64,000 nt of DNA. Origin: Burkholderiaceae bacterium. Lineage in GTDB: Bacteria; Pseudomonadota; Gammaproteobacteria; Burkholderiales; Burkholderiaceae_E. The DNA lies in assembly GCA_027493945.1 (NCBI GenBank), contig JAOSJU010000001.1, positions 3,096,484 through 3,160,483 on the forward strand, written 5' to 3'. A program made the translations under genes and the position numbers. The notes beneath the pieces are model-generated. The model ran no database searches and was not told the DNA's origin. It saw only the letters and a list, made by a program, of their open reading frames with translations. Each line of letters opens with the position of its first letter. The first letter of the stretch is position 1. Below are positions 1 through 9,784 of the stretch, piece after piece.

Positions 1-43
1 TCTGAGGCCTTCTTCTCGGCGCAGAAAAGAAAGGAAGCAACAC

Positions 44-1554
44 TCAGGTTTCCTCTTCGGCGAACGCCTCGTCGCGCTTCTTCGCGATCGCCGGCAGGAA
101 CACGATCACCAGCAGCACTGCGGCGATGGCCAGCAGCGTGGCCGACAGCGGGCGGGTGACGAACACCGACCAGTCGCCGCGCGAGATCGTCATCGCGCGG
201 CGCAGGTACTCCTCCATCAGCTTTCCGAGCACCAGCCCGAGCAGCAGCGGCGCCGGCTCGCAATCGAGCTTGCGAAACACGTAGCCCAGGATCGCGAACG
301 GAATGGTCACGTAGACGTCGAAGACGTTGTTGTTGATCGAATACGCGCCCACGCAGCAGAACAGCAGGATCGCCGGATACAGGATCCGGTACGGCACCGT
401 CAGCAGCCGGATCCACAGCCCGATCAGTGGTAGGTTCAGGATCACCAGCATCAGGTTGCCGACCCACATCGACGCGATCAGCCCCCAGAAGAGCTCCGGG
501 TTGCTGGTCATCACCTGCGGGCCGGGCTGGATGTTGTGGATCATCATCCCGGCGACCATCAGCGCCATCACCGCGTTGGTCGGGATGCCCAGCGTGAGCA
601 TCGGAATGAACGAGGTCTGCGAGCCCGCGTTGTTGGCCGCCTCCGGCCCCGCCACTCCTTCGATCGCGCCCTTGCCGAAGCGCTCCGGCGTCTTCGAGAG
701 CTTCTTCTCGACCGCGTACGACGTGAACGAGGACAGCACCGCGCCGCCGCCGGGCAGGATGCCCAGGAACGAACCCAGCGCCGTGCCGCGCAGGATCGGC
801 GCGATCGACGCCTTGAACTCGGCCATGCTGGGCAGCAGCCGCCCGACCTTCTTCGTGAACACCTCGCGGTTCTCGCGCTGCTCGAGGTTGGCGATGATCT
901 CGCCGAACCCGAAGATCCCCATCGCCACCGCCGCCAGCTCGATGCCGTCGGTGAGTTCCGGGATGTCGAACGAGAAGCGCGCCAAGCCGGAGTTCACGTC
1001 GGTGCCGACCATCCCGATCAGCAGCCCGAACACCACCATGGCGAGCGCTTTCAGGATCGAGCCGTGCGCCAGCACCACGGCAGCGATCAGGCCCAGCACC
1101 ATCAGCGAGAAGTACTCGGCGGGTCCGAACTTGAACGCCACCTCGGCCAGCGGCGGTGCGAAGCCGGCGATCAGCAGCGTCGCCACCGTGCCCGCGAAGA
1201 ACGAGCCGATCGCCGCGATCGACAGCGCCGGCCCCGGGCGTCCGTTGCGCGCCATCTGGTAGCCGTCCAGCGTGGTGACCACCGACGAGATCTCGCCGGG
1301 CAGGTTCACCAGGATCGCAGTGGTGGACCCCCGTACTGCGCCCCGTAGTAGATCCCGGCCAGCATGATCAGCGCCGTGGTCGGGTCGGTCATCTTGTAGG
1401 TGATCGGCAGCAGCATCGCGATCGTCGCGAGCGGCCCGATCCCGGGCAGCACCCCGATCAGCGTGCCCAGCAGCACGCCGATGAAGCAGTAGAAGACGTT
1501 CTCCGGGCTCAGCGCGGTCGCGAAGCCCAGCGCCAGGTTCGACATCAGCTCCAT
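44..1554 (-). CDS. tctA: TctA, large membrane subunit of a tripartite tricarboxylate transporter (frameshifted)
   Basis: TctA forms the large, roughly 12-helix membrane channel of a TctABC uptake system that takes substrate from a periplasmic TctC protein. The N-terminal part (from ATG 1554) reads MELMSNLALGFATALSPEN and carries the glycine-rich family signature GVLPGIGPLATIAMLLP. The remainder, in another frame, carries ILVNLPGEISSVVTTLDGYQ and GILPGGGAVLSSF. The two frames meet at a C5 run (1328-1332; G5 on the coding strand). One more G would restore ...QYGGSTTAILVNLPG... and give about 503 residues, the normal TctA length. tctB lies 18 bases upstream. I read the break as a sequencing indel, but a real pseudogene cannot be excluded. 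Confidence 0.9.
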
Positions 1555-1572
1555 GGTCCCGGTGCTCCGCGG

Positions 1573-2049
1573 CTACTGCGTCAGGAACTTCGGCCAAACC
1601 GGAAACTGCAGCTCCAGCCCCTTGACGAAGACCAGCTCGGACATGATCAGCAGCACCACGATCGAGATCGCGGTTTCCTTCCAGCTGAACTCGTGGCTCG
1701 CCACCGCCGAGATGCCGATCAGCAGTGCGATCGCGATCACGCTGCCCAGCCAGGGCAGCGCCACCGCGAACACGGCCACCGAGACCAGGATCAGGAACAG
1801 CTCGCGCCAGCCGATGCTGCCGACCCGCTCCTCCCTGCTGCCCGCCGCCACCGACTGCCAGACGATCGCCGCCCCCAGAAGCGCCATCAGGGCGCCGAGC
1901 ATCGTCGGGAAGAAGCCGGGGCCCATCCGGGCCGGCGTTCCCAGCTGGTAGGCCTGCGAGAAGACCACGAACAGCACCCCCAGCACCAGGAACATGATCC
2001 CGGACCAGAAGTCGCGGTGATTGCGGATGCGCATCGGCGAGATCTCCAT
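1573..2049 (-). CDS. tctB: TctB, small membrane subunit of a tripartite tricarboxylate transporter
   Basis: TctB is the small four-helix partner of TctA. From the ATG at 2049 the protein begins MEISPMRIRNHRDFWSGIMF, has four hydrophobic segments, and contains the family-typical QLGTPARMGPGFFPTMLG loop after the first helix. It is 158 residues, a normal size. The frame stays open upstream to 2241, but that extension is unlike the family and overlaps the divergent promoter region, so I prefer 2049; 2034 is also possible. It is transcribed with tctA and diverges from the catabolic operon whose last gene encodes a TctC protein, so the three probably form one transporter. Confidence 0.88.
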   Translation of the reverse strand: MEISPMRIRNHRDFWSGIMFLVLGVLFVVFSQAYQLGTPARMGPGFFPTMLGALMALLGAAIVWQSVAAGSREERVGSIGWRELFLILVSVAVFAVALPWLGSVIAIALLIGISAVASHEFSWKETAISIVVLLIMSELVFVKGLELQFPVWPKFLTQ

Positions 2050-2159
2050 TGTCGTGTCGTTGCCCCATCTGCGGCTGCCGATCTGCTCGGAAGACAGCAC
2101 ATGAGTCGTCATGATCCAGTCCGATGATGCGTGGATCGCGCAAACACTGCAGATAAACG

Positions 2160-2188
2160 TTGACATGAAATCGATCAGAAAGCAAACT
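2160..2188 (+). promoter_or_regulatory. Putative sigma-70 promoter of the catabolic operon
   Basis: A perfect -35 hexamer TTGACA (2160-2165) is followed 17 bases later by CAAACT (2183-2188), which keeps the important second-position A and last T of a -10 box. It lies about 45 bases before the first operon gene, in the divergent gap between tctB and that gene. Inferred from sequence only. Confidence 0.4.
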
Positions 2189-2231
2189 AGCAAAACGCAA
2201 TACTTGTGAAATGCAACTAAGCGGAGAACGT

Positions 2232-4223
2232 ATGCTGACACCGCTCTTGTTTGAGCCGATCATGATTGGCGGGCTGTCAGTACCGAACCGGCTAACCATG
2301 CCCCCCATGCATGCGAACCTTGGGTCAATGCGGGAGGGGATCACTGACCAAGGCATCGACTTCTACGTAGCGCGTGCAAAGGGCGGCTTTGGTCTCATGG
2401 GAGTAGGCGTCATCGACGCGTTCTTTGTGGATCACGCCGGGAGTCCAAACGAACTCTTTCTCAACAATGATTTGCACGTACAGCGATTTGCGGGCCTCGT
2501 AAAGGCACTGCGTGCTCATGGCACCGTCCCATATGCGCAGATCGGCGTTCGACGCTTGTTTCACGTGAGCCGTTTGCACCGTGAGAAAGCTGCCGATCGC
2601 CCGAGCCTCGCGGAAATTCCTGTCGATCAGATCGAAGAAATGATTGACGCAGTCGTCAGCGCATCGATACGGGCTGCTAGCGCTGGTTTCATGGCGATCG
2701 ACATCCTCGGTGTGGGCGGGAGTGGACACAGTCTGTTCGCATCGCGTGTATTCAACGATCGCTCTGACAAGTGGGGTGGTACACCGGAAAAGCGTATGCG
2801 CTTCGCTGCCGAGACGGTACGTGGTATCAAGAAGGCGCTCGGCCAGGATTTTCCGGTCTTCTATCGGTTGCATGGGAGCGAGTTTCTCCCCGGCGGATAC
2901 GGTATCGCGGGCGCGCAGTTTAACGCCATGCAACTTGAGCAAGCCGGGGTCTGTTTCTTCAATGTAACCGGCGGAGGGCACGCCACCTCGGTTCCACAAC
3001 TTACGCCGAATGTCCCGCGGGGCGCGTATGCATATCTTGCACGCGAAATCAAGCGCGTACTGAGGTCGGCCCTTGTTGCCGCCTCAAATCGCAACAACAA
3101 TCCGCTCGAAGCCGAGCGGCTCCTACGCCAAGGCTGGGCCGACATGATCAGTCTCGGTAGACAATCCTTAGCTGATGCCGAGTGGCCGCTCAAGGTCCGT
3201 GAAAGCCGGTTCCCGGATATCCGCTACTGCATCGCGTGTAATGAGTGTATGGATGCGGTTGTTATCCGTAATGAGCCGGTCCGCTGTCTCGTGAACCCAC
3301 GCGTCGGTGTCGTCTCGGAAATCGAGCCGATTCCTGCGGTGAGCGCTCGTCAGCGCGTCGTTGTCGTCGGTGGGGGCATTGCCGGACTGCAATTTGCACT
3401 CACGAGTGCTGAGCGTGGGCACCATGTGACCTTAATCGAGCGCAAGGGATATCTAGGCGGCATGTGGCAACACGCATCAGCACCGCCTGGACGCGAGCAG
3501 CTATTCACCTTTCTCGAATGGCTCGTCAGACAGTGTGTGAGCGCTGGTGTCACGTTTCGCATGCACACCGAGGCGACGCTGAAGCTCCTGCAAGATATAA
3601 GAGCGGATTTAATCGCTATATCTCCGGGCAGCGAACCTGTCGACTCGCTGCTGCCCGGAGCCGATCTGCCACATGTGCATCCCGCAATTGAGGCTCTGGA
3701 AGGTCACGTCTCGATCGGCAAGCATGTCGTTGTCATTGGTGGAGGCGGGATCGGCTTGGAGACGGCGTCATTCTTGGCGAAGTGTAGCGAAATGCGCCCC
3801 GAGGTCCTCCGATTCCTTGAAGACTACGAAGTATTCGCTGACGACGATCGAGACATTCTTGAGCGAAAGAATCGAATTGTCACGTTGGTGAGCCGCCAGC
3901 GCCGCGTGGGCGGTTCCGTGGGTGGCTCAACGCGTTGGGTGCTCGGCAAGGAGGCGGTTATCTCTGGGGTGAAGATTCTCGGGAACACGGTGGCAAAGGA
4001 GATCACAGCAAATGAGGTTGTGCTCGAGCAGGGGAACGAGGAGATCCGAATTGCTGCAGATACTGTGTTTCTGGCGACCGGCCTGAGGCCAGACTTGCGC
4101 CTGTATGAGGAGTTGCGTGCTTTGAGAGTCGCACCGCGAGTGGAGCTAATCGGTGATCCGAAACAGGCAATGCACGCAATTGAGAGTGTTACACAGGCGT
4201 TTAACTTAGCGCTCCAGGTGTAA
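2232..4223 (+). CDS. Old Yellow Enzyme / 2,4-dienoyl-CoA reductase-like flavoenzyme
   Basis: This is a 663-residue NADH:flavin oxidoreductase of the FadH/BaiCD type. An N-terminal FMN-binding TIM barrel (about 1-330) is followed by a short cysteine cluster, CIACNEC...RCLVNP (about 332-350), expected to hold a 4Fe-4S cluster. After that comes an FAD/NAD(P) domain with GGGIAGLQ near 379 and a second dinucleotide fold, VVVIGGGGIGLE. Relatives reduce conjugated enoyl-CoA or enone bonds. The ATG at 2232 is preferred because GGAG lies 5 bases before it; the frame opens at 2211. It is the first gene of the operon, 21 bases before an acyl-CoA ligase, so a CoA-thioester substrate is plausible. The substrate itself is unknown. 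Confidence 0.88.
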   Translation: MLTPLLFEPIMIGGLSVPNRLTMPPMHANLGSMREGITDQGIDFYVARAKGGFGLMGVGVIDAFFVDHAGSPNELFLNNDLHVQRFAGLVKALRAHGTVPYAQIGVRRLFHVSRLHREKAADRPSLAEIPVDQIEEMIDAVVSASIRAASAGFMAIDILGVGGSGHSLFASRVFNDRSDKWGGTPEKRMRFAAETVRGIKKALGQDFPVFYRLHGSEFLPGGYGIAGAQFNAMQLEQAGVCFFNVTGGGHATSVPQLTPNVPRGAYAYLAREIKRVLRSALVAASNRNNNPLEAERLLRQGWADMISLGRQSLADAEWPLKVRESRFPDIRYCIACNECMDAVVIRNEPVRCLVNPRVGVVSEIEPIPAVSARQRVVVVGGGIAGLQFALTSAERGHHVTLIERKGYLGGMWQHASAPPGREQLFTFLEWLVRQCVSAGVTFRMHTEATLKLLQDIRADLIAISPGSEPVDSLLPGADLPHVHPAIEALEGHVSIGKHVVVIGGGGIGLETASFLAKCSEMRPEVLRFLEDYEVFADDDRDILERKNRIVTLVSRQRRVGGSVGGSTRWVLGKEAVISGVKILGNTVAKEITANEVVLEQGNEEIRIAADTVFLATGLRPDLRLYEELRALRVAPRVELIGDPKQAMHAIESVTQAFNLALQV

Positions 4224-4244
4224 AGACAAAAACGAGGATCATTT

Positions 4245-6057
4245 GTGACGCGAGTTGCACGTTATACGAAAGAAATCATTGCTCAGTATGAGCAAGCGGG
4301 CTATTGGATACCTCAGTATCCGGTAGATTTTTGGGAAGAGAACGCGAGGCGGTTTCCCGATGGCGATGCGCTTGCATTTGGAACTGACAGATTTACGTGG
4401 AGATCTGCAGTTCAAGCTATCGACCGTCTCGCGCTAGGCTTGGTGCGCTGCGGCTTGGTGAAGGGTGACATTCTCGCGCTGCAGGCACCCAATTCCGCAG
4501 TGCTGATGCTGCTTCGGCTAGCGATGGAAAAAGCAGGAGTAATTTCTTTACTCATACCACCGTCATTCTCGCGCGCTGAGATTGGGGCCATCGTCGGGCA
4601 GCTGCAGTTAGCCGGTGTCGTTCTATCGAACAGGAGTCGTGCGCTTGAACTGGCCGATGTCTATCGTGCTGGCGCCGGGCCGTCGATCAAATTACTGTCG
4701 ATCGGGAAACCACCGTTACCTCATGCCATCGACATTGAGTCCTGGCTGGTTTCGCCCGGCACATCGCTGGAGATCACACGTGCTCTCGACGGGCGCCGCT
4801 TCGAACCGTACGGTTATGCATCGATTATTACAACAAGCGGGACGACGGGGAGTGCCTCGCCTAATCGAGCATACGGCGTGCGCCCGGATGGCATCCGGGC
4901 GTATCTACATTGATCGACTTCGGCTCACGTCCAATGACGTCATCGCAGGCATCGTGTCGATCTTCGCCGGCAATTGCGATCTTATCGTGCACCATACTGC
5001 ACCGCAAGTCGGCGCGAAAATCGTGCTTATTGATTATTTCGAACCGGAATCAGTCTGTCGCCTACTTCAGTCCGAGCGCGTAACCTGCGCCGTATTCGTG
5101 CCGACACTCCTACATCGACTTCTCGCTTACGATCGGTTAGGACAGTATGATTTTTCGTCCCTACGTATTGTCACGAGCTTTGGCGCTATCCTCGCTCCGG
5201 AGATCGCAGCCGAAGTCGAACATGCCCTCGGTGTGACAGTGATCCAAGGGTATGGGGCTTCCGACTACGGCGCATTAGCAAGCACCGCGATCGACGACCC
5301 ACAGCATGTGCGGTTAGCTGGCGTCGGGCGTCCACTGACAGGCACCGAGTTGCGCATTTGCAATGACCAGGGAGCCGCAGTGGTACCGGGTGTCCCAGGG
5401 CGTATCTTCGCGCGGGGCCCTCATTCTGTCGGCGGCTTTGTGGACGACGAGCCTGCTACAGCACAGGCATGGGAGTCAGGCTATTTCGCATTAGGTGACT
5501 TCGGGCACATGGATGACGATGGCTACCTCTGGCTTGCTGGGCGCATTCGAGAGCTCATAATTCGCGGCGGCCAAAACATTGTCCCGGCTGAGGTCGAGAG
5601 CGCGATCCTAAGACATCCACGTATTGCCGAGGTTGCAGTAATTGGTCTACCCGATGACGAGATGGGCGAGCGCGTCTGTGCGGCGGTTGTGACAAAGGCG
5701 GGCACACGACTCACGTTGGAAGCTATCCAGGAACATCTGACTGCGGCCGGTCTTGCAAGATTTAAGCACCCCGAGCGCCTTATCCTGCTTGATTCAATGC
5801 CGATGAATCCGGCCGCGACAAAGATCGACAAACGTGCACTTTGCAGGCGGGCACAGGTGGCGGAATCTGTGTCAGATCAAGGAGGCTCCGCTAGGCTTAA
5901 GCACGAAGTTGCTCCGGTATTAGGGCGAAATAAGAGGAAAAAGAGCATGGATTTCATTCCAACGACCGACGGCCCAGGGTCGTCCGTCGAGCAGCAGGCC
6001 ATCATCACAAACAAGGGCAGTGAGTTTAATGTAGATCCAGTCAAAACGGATATCTAA
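4245..6057 (+). CDS. AMP-binding acyl-CoA ligase/synthetase (frameshifted)
   Basis: An ANL-superfamily ligase that would adenylate a carboxylic acid and form its CoA thioester. The GTG start follows GAGGA (4234-4238). The P-loop IITTSGTTG ends where the frame breaks, at 4847-4852: removing one base joins it to VPRLIEHTACARMASGR in the second frame. Further on are YGASDYG, the hinge region LAGRIRELIIRGGQNIVPAE and the C-terminal lysine motif NPAATKIDK. After the ligase fold ends, a hydrophilic tail of about 55 residues remains, unusual for the family. Cyclohexanecarboxylate- and dihydroxybenzoate-activating enzymes are similar in style, but I cannot assign the acid. The break at the P-loop would destroy activity if real. 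Confidence 0.85.
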
Positions 6058-6088
6058 TTGCACTTATCTAGTCCGATTAGGAGATCTC

Positions 6089-6503
6089 GTGAACATCCGT
6101 TGGGATGCGGCCGCTATTAGCGCGAAGTCATTGACGGAGCCGCCAGTCTGGGTGGAACCTCAGGTATCGACGTCAGAAAGAGTGCCGGCGCACGTCTGGT
6201 TATTTGGGACCTTATCGCTGAATAGTGCGCCGCGACCGCTTGTCGTTGACCTACCATCTGGTTTCACACTACTAGATCTGATTGTGCGCCTTAGAGAGCA
6301 CTTCGATAGCGATTTTTTTGAAGGACGCGATAGACAGCCAGAATCGGCTAGTCAGTCAGTGTCGCGTGTTTATCAATGGTGGGTTGGTAGAGGAACTTGG
6401 CGTACCAGTGTCGGCCGGAGTGCAGGCTAATATCGAAATTATTATGTTAGGTGCTATAGAGGGGGCTGAACCTCTCCGCTATAAAGGAATATTCCTCCAA
6501 TGA
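6089..6503 (+). CDS. MoaD/ThiS-like beta-grasp protein (frameshifted)
   Basis: A small ubiquitin-fold protein resembling MoaD. The first frame gives HVWLFGTLSLNSAPRPLVVD and LDLIVRLREHF; the second gives CRVFINGGLVEELGVPVSAG then IEIIMLGAIEG, the order of strands and helix expected for the beta-grasp fold. The frames are split at a T7 run (6313-6319), so one T gained or lost would unite them into about 137 residues. AGGAG precedes the GTG start. The stop overlaps the next gene's start (ATGA). The protein ends in ...YKGIFLQ and lacks the C-terminal Gly-Gly that a working MoaD needs for thiocarboxylate formation, so a role as sulfur carrier is doubtful. Confidence 0.7.
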
Positions 6504-9096
6504 TTACCGCCACACAAAAATCGCCGACGATTCAAGACGACAGCTGGATCGCCTCGTCGTGCGCTCTGTGCTACGGCTCCTGCTCAATCCTCGCCCATCG
6601 CGTCAATGGTGTTGTGGTCAAAATCGAAGGTAATCCGAAGTCGGCAGTCGGGAAGGGGAAGCTATGTGGTAAGGGCGTTTCGGGAATCATGACTCATTAT
6701 GATCCGAACAGGCTGACAAAGCCTCTGCGTCGTACCAATCCCAAAAAAGGAATCAATGAAGATCCCGGTTGGAAGGAAATCTCTTGGGATGAAGCGCTAG
6801 ACGAAATAGTTGGCGTTCTCGCGCAGGTGCGCCAAGAGGATCCGCGTAAATTGGTCATCCAGCGTACAACCACCGTGATGGCCAGCCGAATGCCTTTTCA
6901 CGCATTCGCTGCCGCTTTCGGCACGCCAAATATTTCAGCCTCCGGCGCGGGGTTGCACTGCGGTAATGCGGCACACCTGATTAGCGGAATTATGCACGCG
7001 TCTTGGTCGGTCGTCCCCGATTTTGCATACTGTAACTACGCAATCTACTTTGGTGCATCAAAGGGGCACAGCGCAGGCCACGCTTCATGCTCGAACATGG
7101 GGCTTGCTGCCGATGCGCGCGCACGTGGAATGAAGATGATCGTAGTGGATCCCATAGCCAACTTTGCCGGCGGAAAGGCGACCGAATGGGTGCCACTGCG
7201 CGTCGGGACCGATGCAATGCTTGCGCTTTCGATGGCCAATGTCATTGTTAACGAGTTGAATTCTGTGGATCGACCGTATCTACAGGCGCGCACTAACGGT
7301 CCTTATCTCATCGGTCCCGGTAAGCGCTATATGCGCGACGTTAAGACCAAGCAGCCGTTGGTATGGGATACCGCTGCAAATGCCGCGCGACCGTTCTCTG
7401 AAGTGGCGGCGGCAGACATGGCGCTTGAGGGTGAGTTCATTGTGAATGGCGTGAAGTGTACAACTTCCTTCACTAAGCTCAAGGCGCATCTTACATCCTT
7501 TACACCGGAGCTGGCGGAGAAGGTTTGCACCGTACCGGCGGCGAGCATTCGCCGCATTGCTCGCGAGTTCTCGTCGGAAGCAAGCATAGGCAGCACGATT
7601 ACTATCGAAGGTACCACATTACCGCATCGGCCAGTAGCCGCAATCGCGTTTCGCGGTAACCAGGGGCACATGAATTCGACTTACAACTTTATAGCAGTAA
7701 ATCTACTAAATCATCTAGTTGGTGCGGCTGATGTGGTCGGGGATGCTTGGGCTTTAATCCTGCATGCAAAGGTTTTCCGGAAACGGGGCAGTTACGCTAT
7801 GTACCAAAGCCTGATGACGACGGCCTCATGACAGTCGGCATGTGGATGGGGCAGCACTACCCCTATCCTGCAGCCGAGCCGCGAATCCCGACGAATTTGG
7901 GACTACAGGATCTTTTTGTATTGGGCATGATTTCACCGTTCTTTGGCTCTAGCGATCAGGAAGTCCTTTGGGAGAAGTTTCGACTCCCCTATCGGCCGGA
8001 GGTTCTCGTCAATTTCGGCTCCAACCTTATGATGGCAATAGGAAACAGTGAGGCCGCGGCCAAGGCGCTTGAGCGATACAAATTTATTGTTTCCTTCGAT
8101 CTTTTTCTCACTGAAACCTCCCAGTTCGCCGACATTGTGTTACCGGACGCGAGTTATCTGCAAACGCTGGATTCTCGCTCGAATTTCCCATTTATCTTCA
8201 GCTTGCCGGCCGGAATGGGTGAATGGTGCTGGCCGATTCGCCAACCAGTACTACCCCCGGAGGCAGAGCAGCGACCCTTTACGGACGTGCTCTTGGAGCT
8301 CGCGGATCGGTTAGGTATACGCGCTGATTTTAATGCGGCCTACAACGCGTCGATGAACCTACAGGCACCCTATCGCCTTGCCCCAGAAAGAAATTATACC
8401 TTCGAAGAAATCTGCGATATGGAGTTGAAGTCGAACTTTGGCCCCGACCGTGGCCTTGACTGGTTCAAGGTACACGGTCTGATTAAGTGGAAGAAGGAAC
8501 CTGAGGAGGTCTATTGGCGCCCTTTCGTCAACGTGCGGGTACCCATTTATTGGGAACCAATGGTCTCCATTTGGGAGAAGATAACTGCAATTTGCGAGCC
8601 ACTCGGTATTAGTATTCCTCGAGAATACTATGAACCTTTACCGAGCTTTCTGCCGTGTGGATCCCATCAATGCGAGGCACCGGGTTTTGATTTCTACGCT
8701 TTTTATTACCGAGATATCGTTCATACGAATAGCTACACGATGGAAAATCCTTGGCTGGATGAGGCAGCCCGACTGGATCCGCACTCGTACAACGTGACAA
8801 TCAACGCCGAGACTGCGGCACGACATGGGTTGCGAAATGGGCAGTTAGTGTGGGTTGAGAACGAATCAGGCAAGAAAGTAAAAGGACGCTTGCGGTTGAG
8901 CGAAATGATTCACGTTGAAGGATTAGGTATTGGGGCGTGCGCCGGACACTGGAGCGATGGCATGCCTGTGGCTAAGAATAAGGGGGTCTTTTTTAACGAG
9001 TTGCTTGAGATTGATTTTGACCACGTGAGTCCGAATAACCTGAACCTCGACTTGTGCGTGAAGGTACGCATCACACCTGTGGAGGACAGAAGGTGA
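6500..9096 (+). CDS. Molybdopterin oxidoreductase, catalytic subunit, DMSO reductase family (frameshifted)
   Basis: About 865 residues. The N-terminus has the 4Fe-4S motif C21-x2-C24-x3-C28 and a fourth Cys near 56 (KLCGKG), then the usual PNRLTKPLRR and WDEALDEI signatures. A Cys in GLHCGN near 153 is a possible Mo/W ligand, as in thiosulfate or polysulfide reductases. The C-terminal domain includes TSQFADIVLPDASY and a dinucleotide-binding fold. The frame breaks at a G4 run (7739-7742); one extra G restores ...VVGGCLGFNPACKG. There is no twin-arginine signal before the cysteine motif, and the start is fixed by the ATGA overlap, so the subunit should stay in the cytoplasm. The next two genes supply an electron-transfer and an anchor subunit. 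The substrate is unknown. Confidence 0.87.
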
Positions 9097-9695
9097 GATA
9101 TGGAATGGTGATCGACCTTAAGCGCTGCATTGGTTGTTATGCCTGTCAGCTTTCTTGTAAAGCCGAGAATGGTACACCGCCTGGCGTGTACTTTGCTCGT
9201 GTTCTAAAGGAGGAGGAGGGTAATTATCCAACCGCGACTCTCACATTTCTACCGGTGCTTTGTAACCACTGTGATGAGGCGCCGTGTGTTGAGGCTTGTC
9301 CGACCGGTGCAAGCTTTGTCTGGGATGATGGTATTGTCGATATCGATCATAATAAGTGTGTTGGCTGCCGTGCTTGCATGATGGCGTGCCCATACGGGAA
9401 TCGTTATTTTAACGACAAGCAGCAAAGTTACTTTGTGCAAGGTCCCACACCATTTGAGGAACTGCGCACGAGTCGGTATCAGACCAATGTCGTGATGAAG
9501 TGCAATTTCTGTCGAGACAGAGTCAAGGGCGGCCAGGACCCGGCGTGTGTTAGTAATTGTCCTACCAGCGCTCGAGTCTTTGGAGATTTGTCGGATCCGA
9601 CCAGTACGGTGTCTAAATTAATCAAGAAGCGCGCGGGCTTCACACTACAGCCCGAAGCGGGTACAAAACCAAGCGTCTATTACCTACCGACGTAA
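9093..9695 (+). CDS. Four-cluster ferredoxin-like electron-transfer subunit
   Basis: This is the iron-sulfur subunit of the molybdopterin complex, of the DmsB/PsrB/NrfC type. Four cysteine clusters are visible: CIGCYACQLSC, CNHCDEAPCVEAC, CVGCRACMMACPYG and CNFCRDR...CVSNC, enough to carry electrons between the catalytic subunit and the membrane anchor. The GTG at 9093 is chosen because GGAGG (9081-9085) is 7 bases away; it overlaps the upstream stop. The protein has 200 residues and no signal peptide, matching the cytoplasmic catalytic subunit. Most of the four clusters probably bind 4Fe-4S centres. Confidence 0.92.
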   Translation: MRYGMVIDLKRCIGCYACQLSCKAENGTPPGVYFARVLKEEEGNYPTATLTFLPVLCNHCDEAPCVEACPTGASFVWDDGIVDIDHNKCVGCRACMMACPYGNRYFNDKQQSYFVQGPTPFEELRTSRYQTNVVMKCNFCRDRVKGGQDPACVSNCPTSARVFGDLSDPTSTVSKLIKKRAGFTLQPEAGTKPSVYYLPT

Positions 9696-9784
9696 GGACG
9701 CCTCTTCCGTTAGACGAAAGTTGCCTACGTGGTCGTGGAGCGTGTGGAGCTTATGGATGAGGGGCTCTCAACTGAGGAGAGGCT

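Noticed and set aside
44-2356. 770-codon minus-strand frame starting at 2356
   Set aside because: Its 5' part is a shadow over tctB and the next operon; only the part from about 1320 down is TctA in its second frame.
6313-6319. Programmed frameshift at the T7 run in the MoaD-like gene
   Set aside because: The many other homopolymer breaks in unrelated genes make a sequence error far more likely than programmed slippage.
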